From positions 171,969 through 235,968 of the forward strand of contig LMSR01000015.1 in the NCBI GenBank assembly GCA_001429555.1: DNA of 64,000 bases, read 5' to 3'. Both the position numbers and the translations under genes were made by a program. How positions within the stretch are numbered: position 1 is the stretch's first letter; the number at the start of each line of letters is the position of its first letter. The notes beneath the pieces were generated by a model. That model was not told the origin of the DNA and did not search any database. It worked only from the letters and a program-made list of their open reading frames with translations. Positions 30,040 through 39,318 of the stretch are shown here, one piece after another. This DNA comes from Nocardioides sp. Soil797. GTDB taxonomy: Bacteria; Actinomycetota; Actinomycetes; Propionibacteriales; Nocardioidaceae.

Positions 30040-30753
30040 GTGGAGCCTTCGGAGGGCATTCTGACCAGCGCAGCTTCTGGTGCATCCCTGACCCAGCCAG
30101 CCCCCGACGAGCGACTCCCCGGGGCGGTGCTGTGGGACATGGACGGCACCCTTGTCGACACGGAGCCCTACTGGATCTCGACCGAGTACGCCCTCGCCGA
30201 GAAGTACGGCGGCACGTGGAGCGACGAGCACGCCCTCAGCCTGGTCGGCAACGACCTGATCGAGTCGGGCCGCTACATCCGCGAGCACATGGGCATCGAC
30301 GTGGAGCCTGCCCGGATTGTCGAGGAGCTGCTCGACGGCGTGGTTGCCCAGGTCGAGCAGCAGGTGCCGTGGTGCCCGGGAGCCGTCGAGCTGCTCGCCT
30401 CGCTGCGCGAAGCCGGGGTGCCGTGTGGGCTGGTCACGATGAGCTACCGCCGCTTCGTCGCCCCGATCCTCGCTGCGCTGCCCGAGGACACGTTCCGGGT
30501 GGTCGTCACCGGTGACACCGTCAATCAGGGCAAGCCGCACCCGGAGCCCTATCTGAAGGGCGCCGCGCTGATCGGCGTACCTCCGGAGGAGTGCCTGGCC
30601 ATCGAGGACTCGAACACCGGCGTGCGTTCGGCCGTCGCGGCCGGGTGCACCGTGCTCGTCGTGCCCAACCACGTGCCGGTGCTCGAGGGGGAGCGGCGGA
30701 TCTTCCGCGACTCCCTCGCCGGTCTCGACGCACGAGCGCTCGCCACCCTGTGA
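30040..30753 (+). CDS. HAD family hydrolase (beta-phosphoglucomutase-like)
   Basis: Phosphatase or phosphomutase of 237 residues. Motif I WDMDGTLVDTEP supplies the nucleophile Asp and acid/base Asp; motif II is in GLVTMSYRR; Lys of motif III is in NQGKPHPEPYL; and motif IV is IEDSNTGVRSA. The cap helices (about 35-100) place it with subclass I, such as beta-PGM or 2-deoxyglucose-6-phosphatase. Substrate unknown. GTG 30040 follows TAGGAT (30014-30019) by 20 bases; the first ~25 residues look non-conserved, so a later start near 30061 cannot be ruled out. Confidence 0.82.
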   Translation: MEPSEGILTSAASGASLTQPAPDERLPGAVLWDMDGTLVDTEPYWISTEYALAEKYGGTWSDEHALSLVGNDLIESGRYIREHMGIDVEPARIVEELLDGVVAQVEQQVPWCPGAVELLASLREAGVPCGLVTMSYRRFVAPILAALPEDTFRVVVTGDTVNQGKPHPEPYLKGAALIGVPPEECLAIEDSNTGVRSAVAAGCTVLVVPNHVPVLEGERRIFRDSLAGLDARALATL

Positions 30754-30768
30754 GCCGAGGGGCTGCCG

Positions 30769-31686
30769 TCAGGGCCCGGAGATCGCCTCGTCGGTGTTGA
30801 CGTCGCCGGACGGATCATCTGCGGGCGACTCGACCTGGAAGATCGGCAACGGTGGGATCTCCCCGCCGAACTCAGGGCACTTGTCCTGATAGCTGCACCA
30901 GCCGCACAGCTTGCTGCGCCGCGGACGCCAGTCACCCGTCAGCTCCGCATGGCGGATCGCCTTCCAGACTGCCTCGATCTTGCGCTCGACCGAGCGCAGG
31001 TCTGCCTCGTCGGGCACGTAGCGGAGGATCTCGCCGTTGCCGAGATAGATCAGCTGGAGCATGGCCGGCAGGACGCCGCGAGTGCGCCAGACGACCAAGG
31101 CATAGAACTTCATCTGGAACAGCGCCTTGGCCTCGAACATCTCCCCAGGCGCCCTCCCTGTCTTGTAGTCCGATATGCGAACGGCTCCATCCGGGGCCAC
31201 GTCGATGCGGTCGATGAACCCACGCAGCAGCAACTTCGAGTCGAGGATGGTCTCGACATAGAGCTCGCGCTCCGCAGGCTCGAGCCGGGTCGGATCCTCC
31301 AGGTCGAAGTACTTGTCGAGGGCCGTGCGACACGAGGCCAACCAGTCACCGAAGTCTCGTGGCGACTCGCCATCTGGAGCCTCGAAGAGCTCGGCCACAG
31401 TGGGCTCGGCCTCGACGAGCGCCTCCCAGGCGGGAGAGAGCATCTGTTGTGCGTTGGGTGGCGTGCGTTCGGGCGCCGGCAGGTCGAAGAGGTCCTCGAG
31501 CACCTTGTGCACGAGGGTGCCGCGGACCGCATCGGCCGACGGCTCCTCCGGGAACTTGTCGATCGTGCGGTAGCGATAGAGCAGGGGACAGGTCATGAAG
31601 TCACCGGCACGGCTCGGGGAGAGGGCTCCCAGCACGTCGACACCGTCAACGGGTGTGGAGACCTTCTCGGCGGGTGATTGCGTCAT
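30769..31686 (-). CDS. RecB-like PD-(D/E)XK nuclease with Fe-S cysteines
   Basis: A 305-residue stand-alone nuclease domain (PDDEXK_1, Cas4/AddB-like). Visible elements are LSPSRAGDFMTCPLLYRYR at the start, RGTLVHKVLEDLF, the catalytic RGFIDRIDVAPDGAVRISDYKTG (Asp, Asp, Lys) and a QMKFYALV helix. Cys in MTCPLL plus the C-terminal CGWCSYQDKC give the four cysteines expected for a 4Fe-4S cluster. There is no cas gene nearby, so DNA repair is more likely than CRISPR. ATG 31686 is preferred: GGAGCAGGG precedes it, and a TAATGT hexamer sits where a short leader would begin. ATG 31719 would add 11 residues. Confidence 0.85.
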   Translation of the reverse strand: MTQSPAEKVSTPVDGVDVLGALSPSRAGDFMTCPLLYRYRTIDKFPEEPSADAVRGTLVHKVLEDLFDLPAPERTPPNAQQMLSPAWEALVEAEPTVAELFEAPDGESPRDFGDWLASCRTALDKYFDLEDPTRLEPAERELYVETILDSKLLLRGFIDRIDVAPDGAVRISDYKTGRAPGEMFEAKALFQMKFYALVVWRTRGVLPAMLQLIYLGNGEILRYVPDEADLRSVERKIEAVWKAIRHAELTGDWRPRRSKLCGWCSYQDKCPEFGGEIPPLPIFQVESPADDPSGDVNTDEAISGP

Positions 31687-31800
31687 CCCTGCTCCGTCCT
31701 GTTCATGGTCCGGCCACATTAGGACACCGCACCGACAGCCCGCGGGGCGGCAGGCGTTCCACCCAGCTGCGCGGTCGCTGCCGGATCAGGTTGCTTCCGA

Positions 31801-31812
31801 TAGCGTGGACCC
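31801..31812 (+). promoter_or_regulatory. Leaderless promoter of the site-2 protease gene
   Basis: TAGCGT (31801-31806) lies six bases before GTG 31813. Confidence 0.45.
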
Positions 31813-32973
31813 GTGTCAGACCATGATCCGCGACTCGCCGACGAGCCGACCCGTCCGAGCCGACCTCCGGGCACCATGCGGGTCGGTCAGATCGCCGGTG
31901 TCGACGTCCTGATCACCATGTCGTGGTTCTTCATCGCGGCCCTGATCGCCGTCCTCATGGCGCCCCGGGTCGAGGCGGTGGAGCCGGGCCTGGGTGGCTG
32001 GAAGTACGTCGCCGGGTTCGCGTTCGCGGTGGTGCTCTATCTCTCCGTCCTGCTCCACGAGGCGTCTCACGCCCTGATGGCCCAGCATTACGGACACCAG
32101 GTCAGCTCGATCACCCTCCACTTCCTCGGCGGCGCGACGATGATCGAGGGCGAGGCAAGGCGCCCCCGCGAGGAGTTCTGGATCGCGGTGGTCGGCCCGC
32201 TCACCTCGATCGCGGTCGGACTGCTCGCGATCCCGCTGTGGTTCATCACGCCCGACGGCCTGTTGCGCATGGCCGTCGAGGGCCTGGCCGCGGCCAACCT
32301 CATCGTGGGCGTGATGAACCTGATCCCCGGGTTGCCACTTGACGGGGGTCGCGTGCTGAAGTCCGTGGTCTGGGGCGCGAGCGGCAACGTCCACCGGGGC
32401 ACGCTGGCCGCCGGATGGGGCGGTCGGATCACGGCAGTGGCCGTGCTGTTCTGGCCGCTGTGCATGAACAGCGTCCTCGGCGTCGAGCCCCGCTTCGTCG
32501 ACTACGTGCTGTCCTTCGTCGTCGCACTGTTCCTGTGGACCGGCGCGACCGCCTCGATGCAGAGCGCGAGGTTGCGCCGCCGCCTGCCGTCCATAGTGGC
32601 GCGCAACCTGGCCCGCCGTACGATCACGGTTCTTGAGGACCTCCCGGTCTCCGAGGCCGTACGCCGCGCACAGGAGGCCAGCGCCGGCAGCATCGTGACT
32701 GTCACCACCGGCGAGCAGCCCATCGGCATCGTCAACGAGACCGCCCTGCTGGCGGTCCCCGAGGAGCGGCGCCCGTGGGTGTCTGTCTCGAGCGTGGCAC
32801 GCAGCCTCGAAGAAGGCCTGAGCCTCCCGGTCTCGATCGTGGGCGAGGACCTGATCAAGGCGATCACCCGCAAACCGGCGCACGAATACCTCCTCACCGA
32901 GGAGGACGGCTCGATCTACGGCGTGCTGACCACCGCAGACGTCGATCGCGCCTTCAGCGCACGACACCAGTAG
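31813..32973 (+). CDS. Site-2 protease family zinc metalloprotease with CBS pair
   Basis: Intramembrane protease of 386 residues. The zinc motif HEASH (His82, Glu83, His86) lies in a transmembrane helix, and the third ligand is in NLIPGLPLDGGRVL. About six helices cover residues 33-250. The C-terminal third carries two CBS motifs (PVSEAVRRAQEASAGSIVTV; EDGSIYGVLTTADVDRAF), as in Rip3/SpoIVFB-like S2P proteins, which may let a nucleotide control cleavage. The target is unknown. The stop codon TAG doubles as the start of the trmI -10. Confidence 0.9.
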   Translation: MSDHDPRLADEPTRPSRPPGTMRVGQIAGVDVLITMSWFFIAALIAVLMAPRVEAVEPGLGGWKYVAGFAFAVVLYLSVLLHEASHALMAQHYGHQVSSITLHFLGGATMIEGEARRPREEFWIAVVGPLTSIAVGLLAIPLWFITPDGLLRMAVEGLAAANLIVGVMNLIPGLPLDGGRVLKSVVWGASGNVHRGTLAAGWGGRITAVAVLFWPLCMNSVLGVEPRFVDYVLSFVVALFLWTGATASMQSARLRRRLPSIVARNLARRTITVLEDLPVSEAVRRAQEASAGSIVTVTTGEQPIGIVNETALLAVPEERRPWVSVSSVARSLEEGLSLPVSIVGEDLIKAITRKPAHEYLLTEEDGSIYGVLTTADVDRAFSARHQ

Positions 32974-32983
32974 GGTTCGCGCC
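32971..32983 (+). promoter_or_regulatory. Leaderless -10 overlapping the S2P stop codon
   Basis: TAGGGT (32971-32976) starts with the TAG stop of the site-2 protease and lies seven bases before ATG 32984. Confidence 0.45.
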
Positions 32984-33970
32984 ATGTCTGACCGCGAACC
33001 CCACGACTCCACCGGCCTTCCCGACGTCCCTGCAGAGGCGTGGTCCGGTGTCCACCGAGGACCGCTGCGTGAGGGCGAATGGGTGCGCCTGACCGACCAG
33101 AAGGGTCGCCGCCACAACTTCGAGCTCGTCTCCGGGAAGCGGTTCTTCAGCAACCGTGGGCACATCGAGCACGACGACCTGATCGGGCGTGAGGAGGGCT
33201 TCACGGTTCCGTCCTCGGCAGGTGGCGAGTACCTCGTGTTCCGCCCACTGCTGTCCGAGTTCGTGGTCTCCATGCCGCGGGGCGCTGCGGTGGTCTATCC
33301 CAAGGACGCCGCGCAGATCGTGGCCATGGCCGACATCTTCCCGGGTGCTCGCGTGGTCGAGGCGGGCGTCGGATCGGGAGCCCTGACCTGCTCGTTGCTG
33401 CGCGCGGTCGGCCCCTGGGGCCGGGTGATCTCCTTCGAACGGCGCGAGGAGTTCGCCGACGTCGCGCGCAAGAACGTCAACCAGTTCTTCTCCGCCCCCG
33501 AGGGCCGGACCCACCCGGCATGGGACCTCCGACTGGGAGACCTCCAGGAGGAGCTGCCGGTGCTCGGGGAGAAGGTCGACCGCATCATCCTCGACATGTT
33601 GGCCCCCTGGGAGTGTGTCGAGGCCGTCGCCGACGCGCTCACCCCCGGTGGCATCGTCGTCGCCTACGTCGCCACCACCACCCAGCTCTCCCGGTACGTC
33701 GAGACGGTCCGGGCTCACGGTGGCTTCACCGACCCCCAGCCCTGGGAGTCGCTGGTGCGTGACTGGCACGTCGAAGGTCTGGCGGTGCGCCCCGGGCACA
33801 AGATGATCGGGCACACCGCGTTCCTGGTGACCTCACGACGGATGGCGCCGGGGGAGACCGCCCCACGCAAGAAGCGTCGTCCGGCTCCGGGCGCCTACGG
33901 GGTCGACTACACCGGCCCCCGCCCGGCGGATCTTCCGCCGCAGGTGCTCGAGGAGCGTCTCGACGACTGA
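32984..33970 (+). CDS. trmI: tRNA (adenine(58)-N1)-methyltransferase TrmI
   Basis: SAM-dependent enzyme of 328 residues that makes m1A58 in the tRNA T-loop. An N-terminal beta domain (GEWVRLTDQKGRRHNFELV) precedes the Rossmann domain with motif I VVEAGVGSGALTCSLL, an acidic end of strand 2 (ISFERREEF), and IILDMLAPWECVE, which holds the catalytic Asp. The C-terminal ~50 residues are basic and Pro-rich. In mycobacteria this gene also sits directly upstream of the proteasomal ATPase, which fits here. Confidence 0.93.
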   Translation: MSDREPHDSTGLPDVPAEAWSGVHRGPLREGEWVRLTDQKGRRHNFELVSGKRFFSNRGHIEHDDLIGREEGFTVPSSAGGEYLVFRPLLSEFVVSMPRGAAVVYPKDAAQIVAMADIFPGARVVEAGVGSGALTCSLLRAVGPWGRVISFERREEFADVARKNVNQFFSAPEGRTHPAWDLRLGDLQEELPVLGEKVDRIILDMLAPWECVEAVADALTPGGIVVAYVATTTQLSRYVETVRAHGGFTDPQPWESLVRDWHVEGLAVRPGHKMIGHTAFLVTSRRMAPGETAPRKKRRPAPGAYGVDYTGPRPADLPPQVLEERLDD

Positions 33971-34054
33971 AAAGAATCCCGACCAGTGACGGCAAGTCGC
34001 TCGCTTCCCTTCCTGCATTGGGTAATGTCACAAGTGACGCAGGAGGTGGTGCAC

Positions 34055-35809
34055 ATGTCGGCATCGGACAACTCGAATCGTCCCGAGTCAGGCAATCGCG
34101 AGGAACTCGTCAGTCAAGTGCGGTTCCTCGAGGCAGAGGTCACCGATCTGCGCCGGAGACTGGCCGACGTGCCGGCCCACTCCGGCGCCCTTGAGCAGCG
34201 ACTCGTCGACACCCAGCGTTCACTCGCCGCGGTGACGTCGCAGAACGAGCGCCTCGGCCAGACGTTGCGTGAGGCACGCGACCAGATCCTCACCCTCAAG
34301 GAGGAGGTCGACCGACTGGCCCAGCCGCCGGCCGGCTTCGGCACGTTCCTCTCACGCAACGACGACGACTCCATCGACGTGTTCACCGGCGGTCGCAAGC
34401 TGCGCGTCACGGTCAGCCCCAACGTTGACCTCGATGCCTTGCAACGTGGCCAGGAGGTCATGCTCAACGAGGCGCTCAACGTCGTCGCCGCCCTCGAGTT
34501 CGAGCAGGTCGGCGAGGTCGTCATGCTCAAGGAGCTGATGGCCGACGGCGAGCGCGTGCTGGTCATCGCCAACGCCGACGAGGAGCGTGTCGTCCGTCTG
34601 GCCGCCCCGCTGCGCGAGCAGAAGCTGCGCGCCGGCGACTCCCTGTTGCTCGACTCCCGTTCGGGCTACGTCTACGAGAAGGTGCCCAAGTCCGAGGTCG
34701 AGGAGCTCGTCCTCGAAGAGGTGCCCGACATCGACTACTCGGTGATCGGTGGATTGGTCGGCCAGATCGACCAGATCCGCGATGCCGTCGAGCTGCCCTA
34801 CCTGCACCCCGAGCTCTTCAAGGAGCACCAGCTCAAGCCCCCGAAGGGCGTCCTGCTCTACGGTCCGCCCGGATGTGGCAAGACCCTGATCGCCAAGGCT
34901 GTCGCCAACTCGCTGGCCAAGAAGGTCGCAGCCAGGACGGGCCAGGAGGGCAAGTCCTACTTCCTGAACATCAAGGGCCCGGAGCTGCTCAACAAGTACG
35001 TCGGCGAGACCGAGCGCCACATCCGCCTGGTCTTCCAGCGTGCGCGTGAGAAGGCCAGCGAGGGCACCCCGGTCATCGTGTTCTTCGACGAGATGGATTC
35101 CCTCTTCCGCACCCGCGGTTCGGGCGTCTCCTCCGACGTCGAGAACACCATCGTTCCCCAGCTGCTCAGCGAGATCGACGGAGTCGAGCTGCTCGAGAAC
35201 GTGCTGGTCATCGGCGCCTCCAACCGTGAGGACATGATCGACCCGGCGATCCTGCGACCCGGCCGCCTCGACGTGAAGATCAAGATCGAGCGGCCCGACG
35301 CCGAGTCGGCCCGCGACATCTTCAGCAAGTACCTCACCGCCGAGCTGCCGTTGCACGCCGATGACCTGGCCGAGTTCGGTGGCGACCGGGAGAGCTGCGT
35401 CGCCGGCATGATCCGAGCGACGGTCGAGCGGATGTACACCGAGACCGAGGAGAACCGCTTCCTCGAGGTGACCTACGCCAACGGCGACAAGGAAGTGCTC
35501 TACTTCAAGGACTTCAACTCGGGTGCGATGATCCAGAACATCGTCGACCGGGCCAAGAAGATGGCGATCAAGGACCTCCTCGACCACGACCAGAGGGGGC
35601 TGCGTGTGCAACACATGCTCCAGGCCTGTGTCGACGAGTTCAAGGAGAACGAAGACCTCCCCAACACCACGAACCCTGATGACTGGGCTCGCATCTCCGG
35701 CAAGAAGGGGGAGCGGATCGTCTTCATCCGCACCCTGATCACCGGCAAGCAGGGCACCGAGCCGGGCCGATCGATCGACACGGTCGCCAACACCGGTCAG
35801 TACCTCTGA
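34055..35809 (+). CDS. arc: Proteasome-associated AAA+ ATPase ARC/Mpa
   Basis: Hexameric unfoldase of 584 residues that binds pupylated proteins and feeds them into the 20S core. The N-terminal coiled coil (about 15-85) binds Pup; tandem OB domains follow (about 90-220). The AAA module has Walker A GPPGCGKT at 270-277 and Walker B FFDEMDS with Asp345-Glu346. The C-terminus ends in QYL, the penultimate-tyrosine motif that opens the PrcA gate. ATG 34055 is chosen because GGAGG lies eight bases upstream and TAATGT (34023-34028) fits a short leader; an ATG at 34025 would overlap that promoter. Confidence 0.94.
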   Translation: MSASDNSNRPESGNREELVSQVRFLEAEVTDLRRRLADVPAHSGALEQRLVDTQRSLAAVTSQNERLGQTLREARDQILTLKEEVDRLAQPPAGFGTFLSRNDDDSIDVFTGGRKLRVTVSPNVDLDALQRGQEVMLNEALNVVAALEFEQVGEVVMLKELMADGERVLVIANADEERVVRLAAPLREQKLRAGDSLLLDSRSGYVYEKVPKSEVEELVLEEVPDIDYSVIGGLVGQIDQIRDAVELPYLHPELFKEHQLKPPKGVLLYGPPGCGKTLIAKAVANSLAKKVAARTGQEGKSYFLNIKGPELLNKYVGETERHIRLVFQRAREKASEGTPVIVFFDEMDSLFRTRGSGVSSDVENTIVPQLLSEIDGVELLENVLVIGASNREDMIDPAILRPGRLDVKIKIERPDAESARDIFSKYLTAELPLHADDLAEFGGDRESCVAGMIRATVERMYTETEENRFLEVTYANGDKEVLYFKDFNSGAMIQNIVDRAKKMAIKDLLDHDQRGLRVQHMLQACVDEFKENEDLPNTTNPDDWARISGKKGERIVFIRTLITGKQGTEPGRSIDTVANTGQYL

Positions 35810-35885
35810 CCTGCCGCCGTCTCAGCGGCACCTCATCGCCTGGATCCGTCGTACGGCGGGTCCAGTGCGCGCCGAGACCGCTCGA

Positions 35886-35934
35886 GCGTCGCAGAACCTT
35901 CACCCTCGACTTCAGGTCGAAGGTTCTGCGACGC
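35886..35934. terminator. Perfect 15-bp inverted repeat between convergent arc and methyltransferase
   Basis: Arms GCGTCGCAGAACCTT (35886-35900) and AAGGTTCTGCGACGC (35920-35934) flank a 19-base loop that itself contains CGAC/GTCG. The right arm includes the stop region of the minus-strand methyltransferase gene (stop 35912-35914). Likely a bidirectional terminator. Confidence 0.6.
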
Positions 35935-36541
35935 CCAGGAACCCGTAGGCCCACGGCCTTCCCACGCCGGGGACCGGGAGCAGGTAGCGCTCCTCGAGCT
36001 CGACGACCCGGAAGCCCGCGTCCCTGACCAGACCCGGGATGTCACGCGTCAGGTGGCAGCCGCCACAGGCCAGGCCCTGCACGGAGTCCAGCCGCCGCTG
36101 CCACCGGGCGACGCCCGCGTCAGGGGAGTGCCCGTGCTCCAGGAAGTGCAGGTGCCCCTCCGGTCTCAGCACCCGGTGCACCTCGGCGAGAGCCTTCTCG
36201 ACCTCAGGGATGGTGCAGAGGGAGAAGGTGACTAGTGCCGAGTCGTACGTCGCCGAGGGGGCGTCGACGGTCTCCCCGGTCAGACCGATGCGCGAGACCG
36301 GAACCCGTGACGATTCACGTCGCTCGGCCGACCGAGCCCAACCCAAGTCGGAGGGCTCCACTGCGTCGACCGCCACCACGGCGTCCGGCAGGTGGGGCAG
36401 GTTCAACCCGGAGCCGAACCCGACCTCCAGGACGCGACCGGACAGCCCGGAGCAGGCCCGCGCCCGTAGCGCGCCGATCTCCGGCGCGGAGAGCGAAGCA
36501 TCGGTCAGGCGCGGCACCACGTGATCAGTCCACCAACCCAT
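35912..36541 (-). CDS. Class I SAM-dependent methyltransferase
   Basis: A 209-residue Methyltransf_11-type protein. Motif I is VLEVGFGSGLNLPHL, followed by AVDAVEPSDLG, VTFSLCTIPEVEKAL (motif IV region) and VLRPEGHLHFLEHGHSPD. The pattern resembles small-molecule or phospholipid methyltransferases; substrate unknown. ATG 36541 follows TACGGT (36554-36549) by seven bases. Divergent from dop. Confidence 0.82.
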   Translation of the reverse strand: MGWWTDHVVPRLTDASLSAPEIGALRARACSGLSGRVLEVGFGSGLNLPHLPDAVVAVDAVEPSDLGWARSAERRESSRVPVSRIGLTGETVDAPSATYDSALVTFSLCTIPEVEKALAEVHRVLRPEGHLHFLEHGHSPDAGVARWQRRLDSVQGLACGGCHLTRDIPGLVRDAGFRVVELEERYLLPVPGVGRPWAYGFLGVAEPST

Positions 36542-36606
36542 GCCGCTGACCGTAGCGCGGCGACACCCCGAGCGCTTCGACGTACGTCGCGAGTAGGCTC
36601 GAAACC
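36542..36606. promoter_or_regulatory. Divergent leaderless promoters methyltransferase/dop
   Basis: Minus strand TACGGT (36554-36549) is seven bases from ATG 36541. Plus strand TAGGCT (36594-36599) is seven bases from ATG 36607. Confidence 0.5.
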
Positions 36607-38115
36607 ATGAGCGTCAGACGGGTGATGGGGACCGAGGTCGAGTACGGCATCTCGGTCCAGGGCCAGCCGAGCGCCAATCCGATGGTGGCCTCCTCCCAGG
36701 TGGTCAACGCATATGCCTCGGCAACGGCAAGGGCGCGGCGGGCGCGGTGGGACTTCGAGGAGGAGTCGCCGTTGCGCGACGCCCGCGGCTTCGACATGTC
36801 GCGACAGATCGCCGACCCGAGCCAGCTGACCGACGAGGACCTCGGCCTGGCCAACGTGATCCTCACCAACGGCGCCCGGTTGTACGTCGACCACGCGCAC
36901 CCCGAGTACGCCACACCGGAGTGCACCAACCCCCTCGACATCGTGAAGTGGGACAAGGCGGGGGAGCAGGTGATGCTCGACGCGGCACGTCGGGCCTCGA
37001 ACATCCCCGGCGCCGCGCAGATCCTGCTCTACAAGAACAACACCGACAACAAGGGCGCCTCCTACGGCACCCACGAGAACTACCTGATGCGCCGATCGAC
37101 GGCGTTCGCGGACATCGTGCGCCACCTGACGCCGTTCTTCGTGTCGCGCCAGGTGGTCGCCGGCGCGGGACGCGTCGGCATCGGCCAGGACGGTCGCGAC
37201 CACGGCTTCCAGATCAGCCAGCGCGCCGACTTCTTCGAGGTGGAGGTCGGACTCGAGACCACCCTGAAGCGTCCGATCATCAACACGCGCGACGAGCCCC
37301 ACGCCGACCCGGAGAAGTACCGTCGACTCCACGTGATCATCGGCGACGCCAACCTGGCCGAGGTGTCGACGTACCTCAAGGTCGGCACGACCGCCCTGGT
37401 ACTGGCGATGATCGAGGACAAGTTCATCACCACACCGTTGGCCGTCGACGCGCCAGTTGCCTCCTTGCGCGCGATCTCGCACGACCCCACCTGTCGCCAC
37501 CTGGTCACGCTCGAGGACGGCCGCAAGCTCACCGGCGTACAGCTCCAGATGGAATACCTCGACCTGGCCCGCAAGTACGTCGACGAGACCCTCGGCGACG
37601 ATGCCGACGCCCAGACCCGAGACGTGCTGGCCCGGTGGGAGTCGGTGCTGACCCGACTCGAACGCGACCCGATGGAGTGCTCCGGCGAGCTCGACTGGGT
37701 CGCCAAGCTGAAGCTGCTCGAGCAGTACCGCCACCGCGACGGCCTCGAGTGGAGCGACGCCAAGCTGCACCTTATCGACCTGCAGTACAGCGACATCCGA
37801 CCCGACAAGGGCCTCTACCACCGCCTGGCCCGGATGGGACGCATCGAGCGGTTGCTCGACGACGCCTCCGTCGAGGACGCCATGCACGACCCGCCGATCG
37901 ACACCCGCGCCTACTTCCGCGGCCGCTGCCTCGAGCAGTACGCCGACTCCGTGGCCGCCGCGTCCTGGGACTCGGTCATCTTCGACCTGCCCGGCCGGGA
38001 GTCCCTGCAGCGCATCCCCACCATCGACCCGTTGCGGGGGAGCCGCGCCCACGTCGGGGAGCTCCTGGACCGTTGCGAGACGGCGGAGCAGCTGTTCGAC
38101 GCACTGACGCACTGA
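36607..38115 (+). CDS. dop: Pup deamidase/depupylase
   Basis: Carboxylate-amine-ligase-like enzyme of 502 residues that removes Pup from substrates and, where Pup ends in Gln, deamidates it. [13 protein letters not shown] near the N-terminus holds the ATP/Mg glutamates. The following segment [20 protein letters not shown] is the Dop-specific loop that PafA lacks. Asp95 in [15 protein letters not shown] is the expected nucleophilic Asp. The end DALTH is typical. Since Pup here ends in Glu, only depupylation should be needed. It has its own leaderless promoter. Confidence 0.95.
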   Translation: MSVRRVMGTEVEYGISVQGQPSANPMVASSQVVNAYASATARARRARWDFEEESPLRDARGFDMSRQIADPSQLTDEDLGLANVILTNGARLYVDHAHPEYATPECTNPLDIVKWDKAGEQVMLDAARRASNIPGAAQILLYKNNTDNKGASYGTHENYLMRRSTAFADIVRHLTPFFVSRQVVAGAGRVGIGQDGRDHGFQISQRADFFEVEVGLETTLKRPIINTRDEPHADPEKYRRLHVIIGDANLAEVSTYLKVGTTALVLAMIEDKFITTPLAVDAPVASLRAISHDPTCRHLVTLEDGRKLTGVQLQMEYLDLARKYVDETLGDDADAQTRDVLARWESVLTRLERDPMECSGELDWVAKLKLLEQYRHRDGLEWSDAKLHLIDLQYSDIRPDKGLYHRLARMGRIERLLDDASVEDAMHDPPIDTRAYFRGRCLEQYADSVAAASWDSVIFDLPGRESLQRIPTIDPLRGSRAHVGELLDRCETAEQLFDALTH

Positions 38116-38193
38116 GACGCTCGATCCGGCGACCGAAGCTGAGCTCGCTGAGACAGTGCGGCCCGTTGGCCACCATTTCTTCACCTGAGTGGA

Positions 38194-38206
38194 TAGGGTC
38201 GAAGAC
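38194..38206 (+). promoter_or_regulatory. Leaderless promoter of pup
   Basis: TAGGGT (38194-38199) ends seven bases before ATG 38207. It gives pup-prcB a start separate from dop. Confidence 0.5.
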
Positions 38207-38410
38207 ATGGCACAGGAGCAGAAGCAGCCGAAGAAGTCGACCGAGGAGACGCCGGTCGAAGAAGAGTCCGTCGCGCCCGAGGGAGCAGTCGCCGAGCGCA
38301 AGGAGCAGCTCGACGAAGACGTGGATGCCATCCTCGACGAGATCGACGACGTGCTTGAGACCAACGCCGAGGACTTCGTGAAGTCGTTCATCCAGAAGGG
38401 TGGGGAGTGA
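38207..38410 (+). CDS. pup: Prokaryotic ubiquitin-like protein Pup
   Basis: A 67-residue, highly acidic, largely disordered modifier. Central and C-terminal stretches [20 protein letters not shown] and [11 protein letters not shown] match Pup, the helix that binds the Mpa coiled coil lying within the former. It ends in Gly-Gly-Glu rather than Gly-Gly-Gln, so PafA can use it without deamidation. ATG 38207 is six codons inside a slightly longer frame and fits both the -10 and the family start MAQEQ. prcB begins four bases after the stop. Confidence 0.96.
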   Translation: MAQEQKQPKKSTEETPVEEESVAPEGAVAERKEQLDEDVDAILDEIDDVLETNAEDFVKSFIQKGGE

Positions 38411-38414
38411 GCAG

Positions 38415-39257
38415 GTGACCACTCCCGGCTACGGGTCGCGGTTGCCCGCGTCCTTCCTGACCCCCGGCACCTCGTCGTTCTCCGACTTCCTCGCCGAGCA
38501 GTCGCCCACCTTGTTGCCCTCGAGCCGATCGGTCTCGCAGGGCAACGCCGGTGACCTGGCACCACACGGAACCACCATCGTGTCGGCCACGTTCCCCGGC
38601 GGTGTGATCATGGCGGGCGACCGCCGGGCCACGATGGGCAACATCATCGCGCAACGCGACATCCAGAAGGTGTTCCCGGCCGATGAGTTCAGCTGCGTCG
38701 GCATCGCCGGAGCGGCCGGTCTCGCGGTGGAGATGGTGCGACTGTTCCAGACCGAGCTCGAGCACTACGAGAAGATCGAAGGAGTCACGCTGTCCATGGA
38801 CGGCAAGGCCAACCGCCTCGCCGCTCTGATCCGGGCAAACCTCGGCCTGGCCATGCAGGGACTCTCGGTCGTGCCGCTCTTCTCCGGCTACGACCTGGCC
38901 GCCGACCAGGGCCGCATCTTCTCCTACGACGTGACCGGTGGTCGCTATGAGGAGACCGCCTTCCACTCGGTCGGCTCCGGATCGATGTTCGCCCGCGGTG
39001 CGCTGAAGAAGCTCTACCGCGAGGACCTCACCGAGACCGAGTGCGTGACGGCGGTCGTGCAGGCCCTCTATGACGCCGCCGACGACGACTCGGCCACCGG
39101 CGGACCCGACGTGAGCCGGCGCATCTTCCCGATCGTGCAGGTGATCACGGCCGGCGGAGGCCGCCGCATGCCCGACGACGAGGTGGCCGCCATTGCCGAC
39201 CAGGTCATCGCCGGGCGACTCCAGCGCCCCGACGGCCCCGCTGCGGGCCTGGTCTGA
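38415..39257 (+). CDS. prcB: Proteasome beta subunit
   Basis: Catalytic 20S subunit of 280 residues made as a precursor. About 52 residues of propeptide precede the mature N-terminal Thr53 ([13 protein letters not shown]). Lys in [11 protein letters not shown] and the following beta-sandwich are typical. GTG 38415 is preferred, with GGGGAG seven bases upstream; the sequence overlaps the end of pup only in its ribosome site. Cotranscribed with pup and probably prcA. Confidence 0.95.
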   Translation: MTTPGYGSRLPASFLTPGTSSFSDFLAEQSPTLLPSSRSVSQGNAGDLAPHGTTIVSATFPGGVIMAGDRRATMGNIIAQRDIQKVFPADEFSCVGIAGAAGLAVEMVRLFQTELEHYEKIEGVTLSMDGKANRLAALIRANLGLAMQGLSVVPLFSGYDLAADQGRIFSYDVTGGRYEETAFHSVGSGSMFARGALKKLYREDLTETECVTAVVQALYDAADDDSATGGPDVSRRIFPIVQVITAGGGRRMPDDEVAAIADQVIAGRLQRPDGPAAGLV

Positions 39258-39318
39258 TCATCCGGTGATTCAGCCCAGTGAACCAGCCAGTGAGATCAAG
39301 ACTTCCTGAGGAATCCAC

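Noticed and set aside
30769-31686. Cas4-like nuclease as sign of a CRISPR locus
   Set aside because: No repeats or cas genes in the window; stand-alone RecB-like nucleases are common in actinobacteria.
36505-38565. A 686-codon minus-strand frame over dop and pup
   Set aside because: Antisense shadow; dop and pup are certain on the plus strand.
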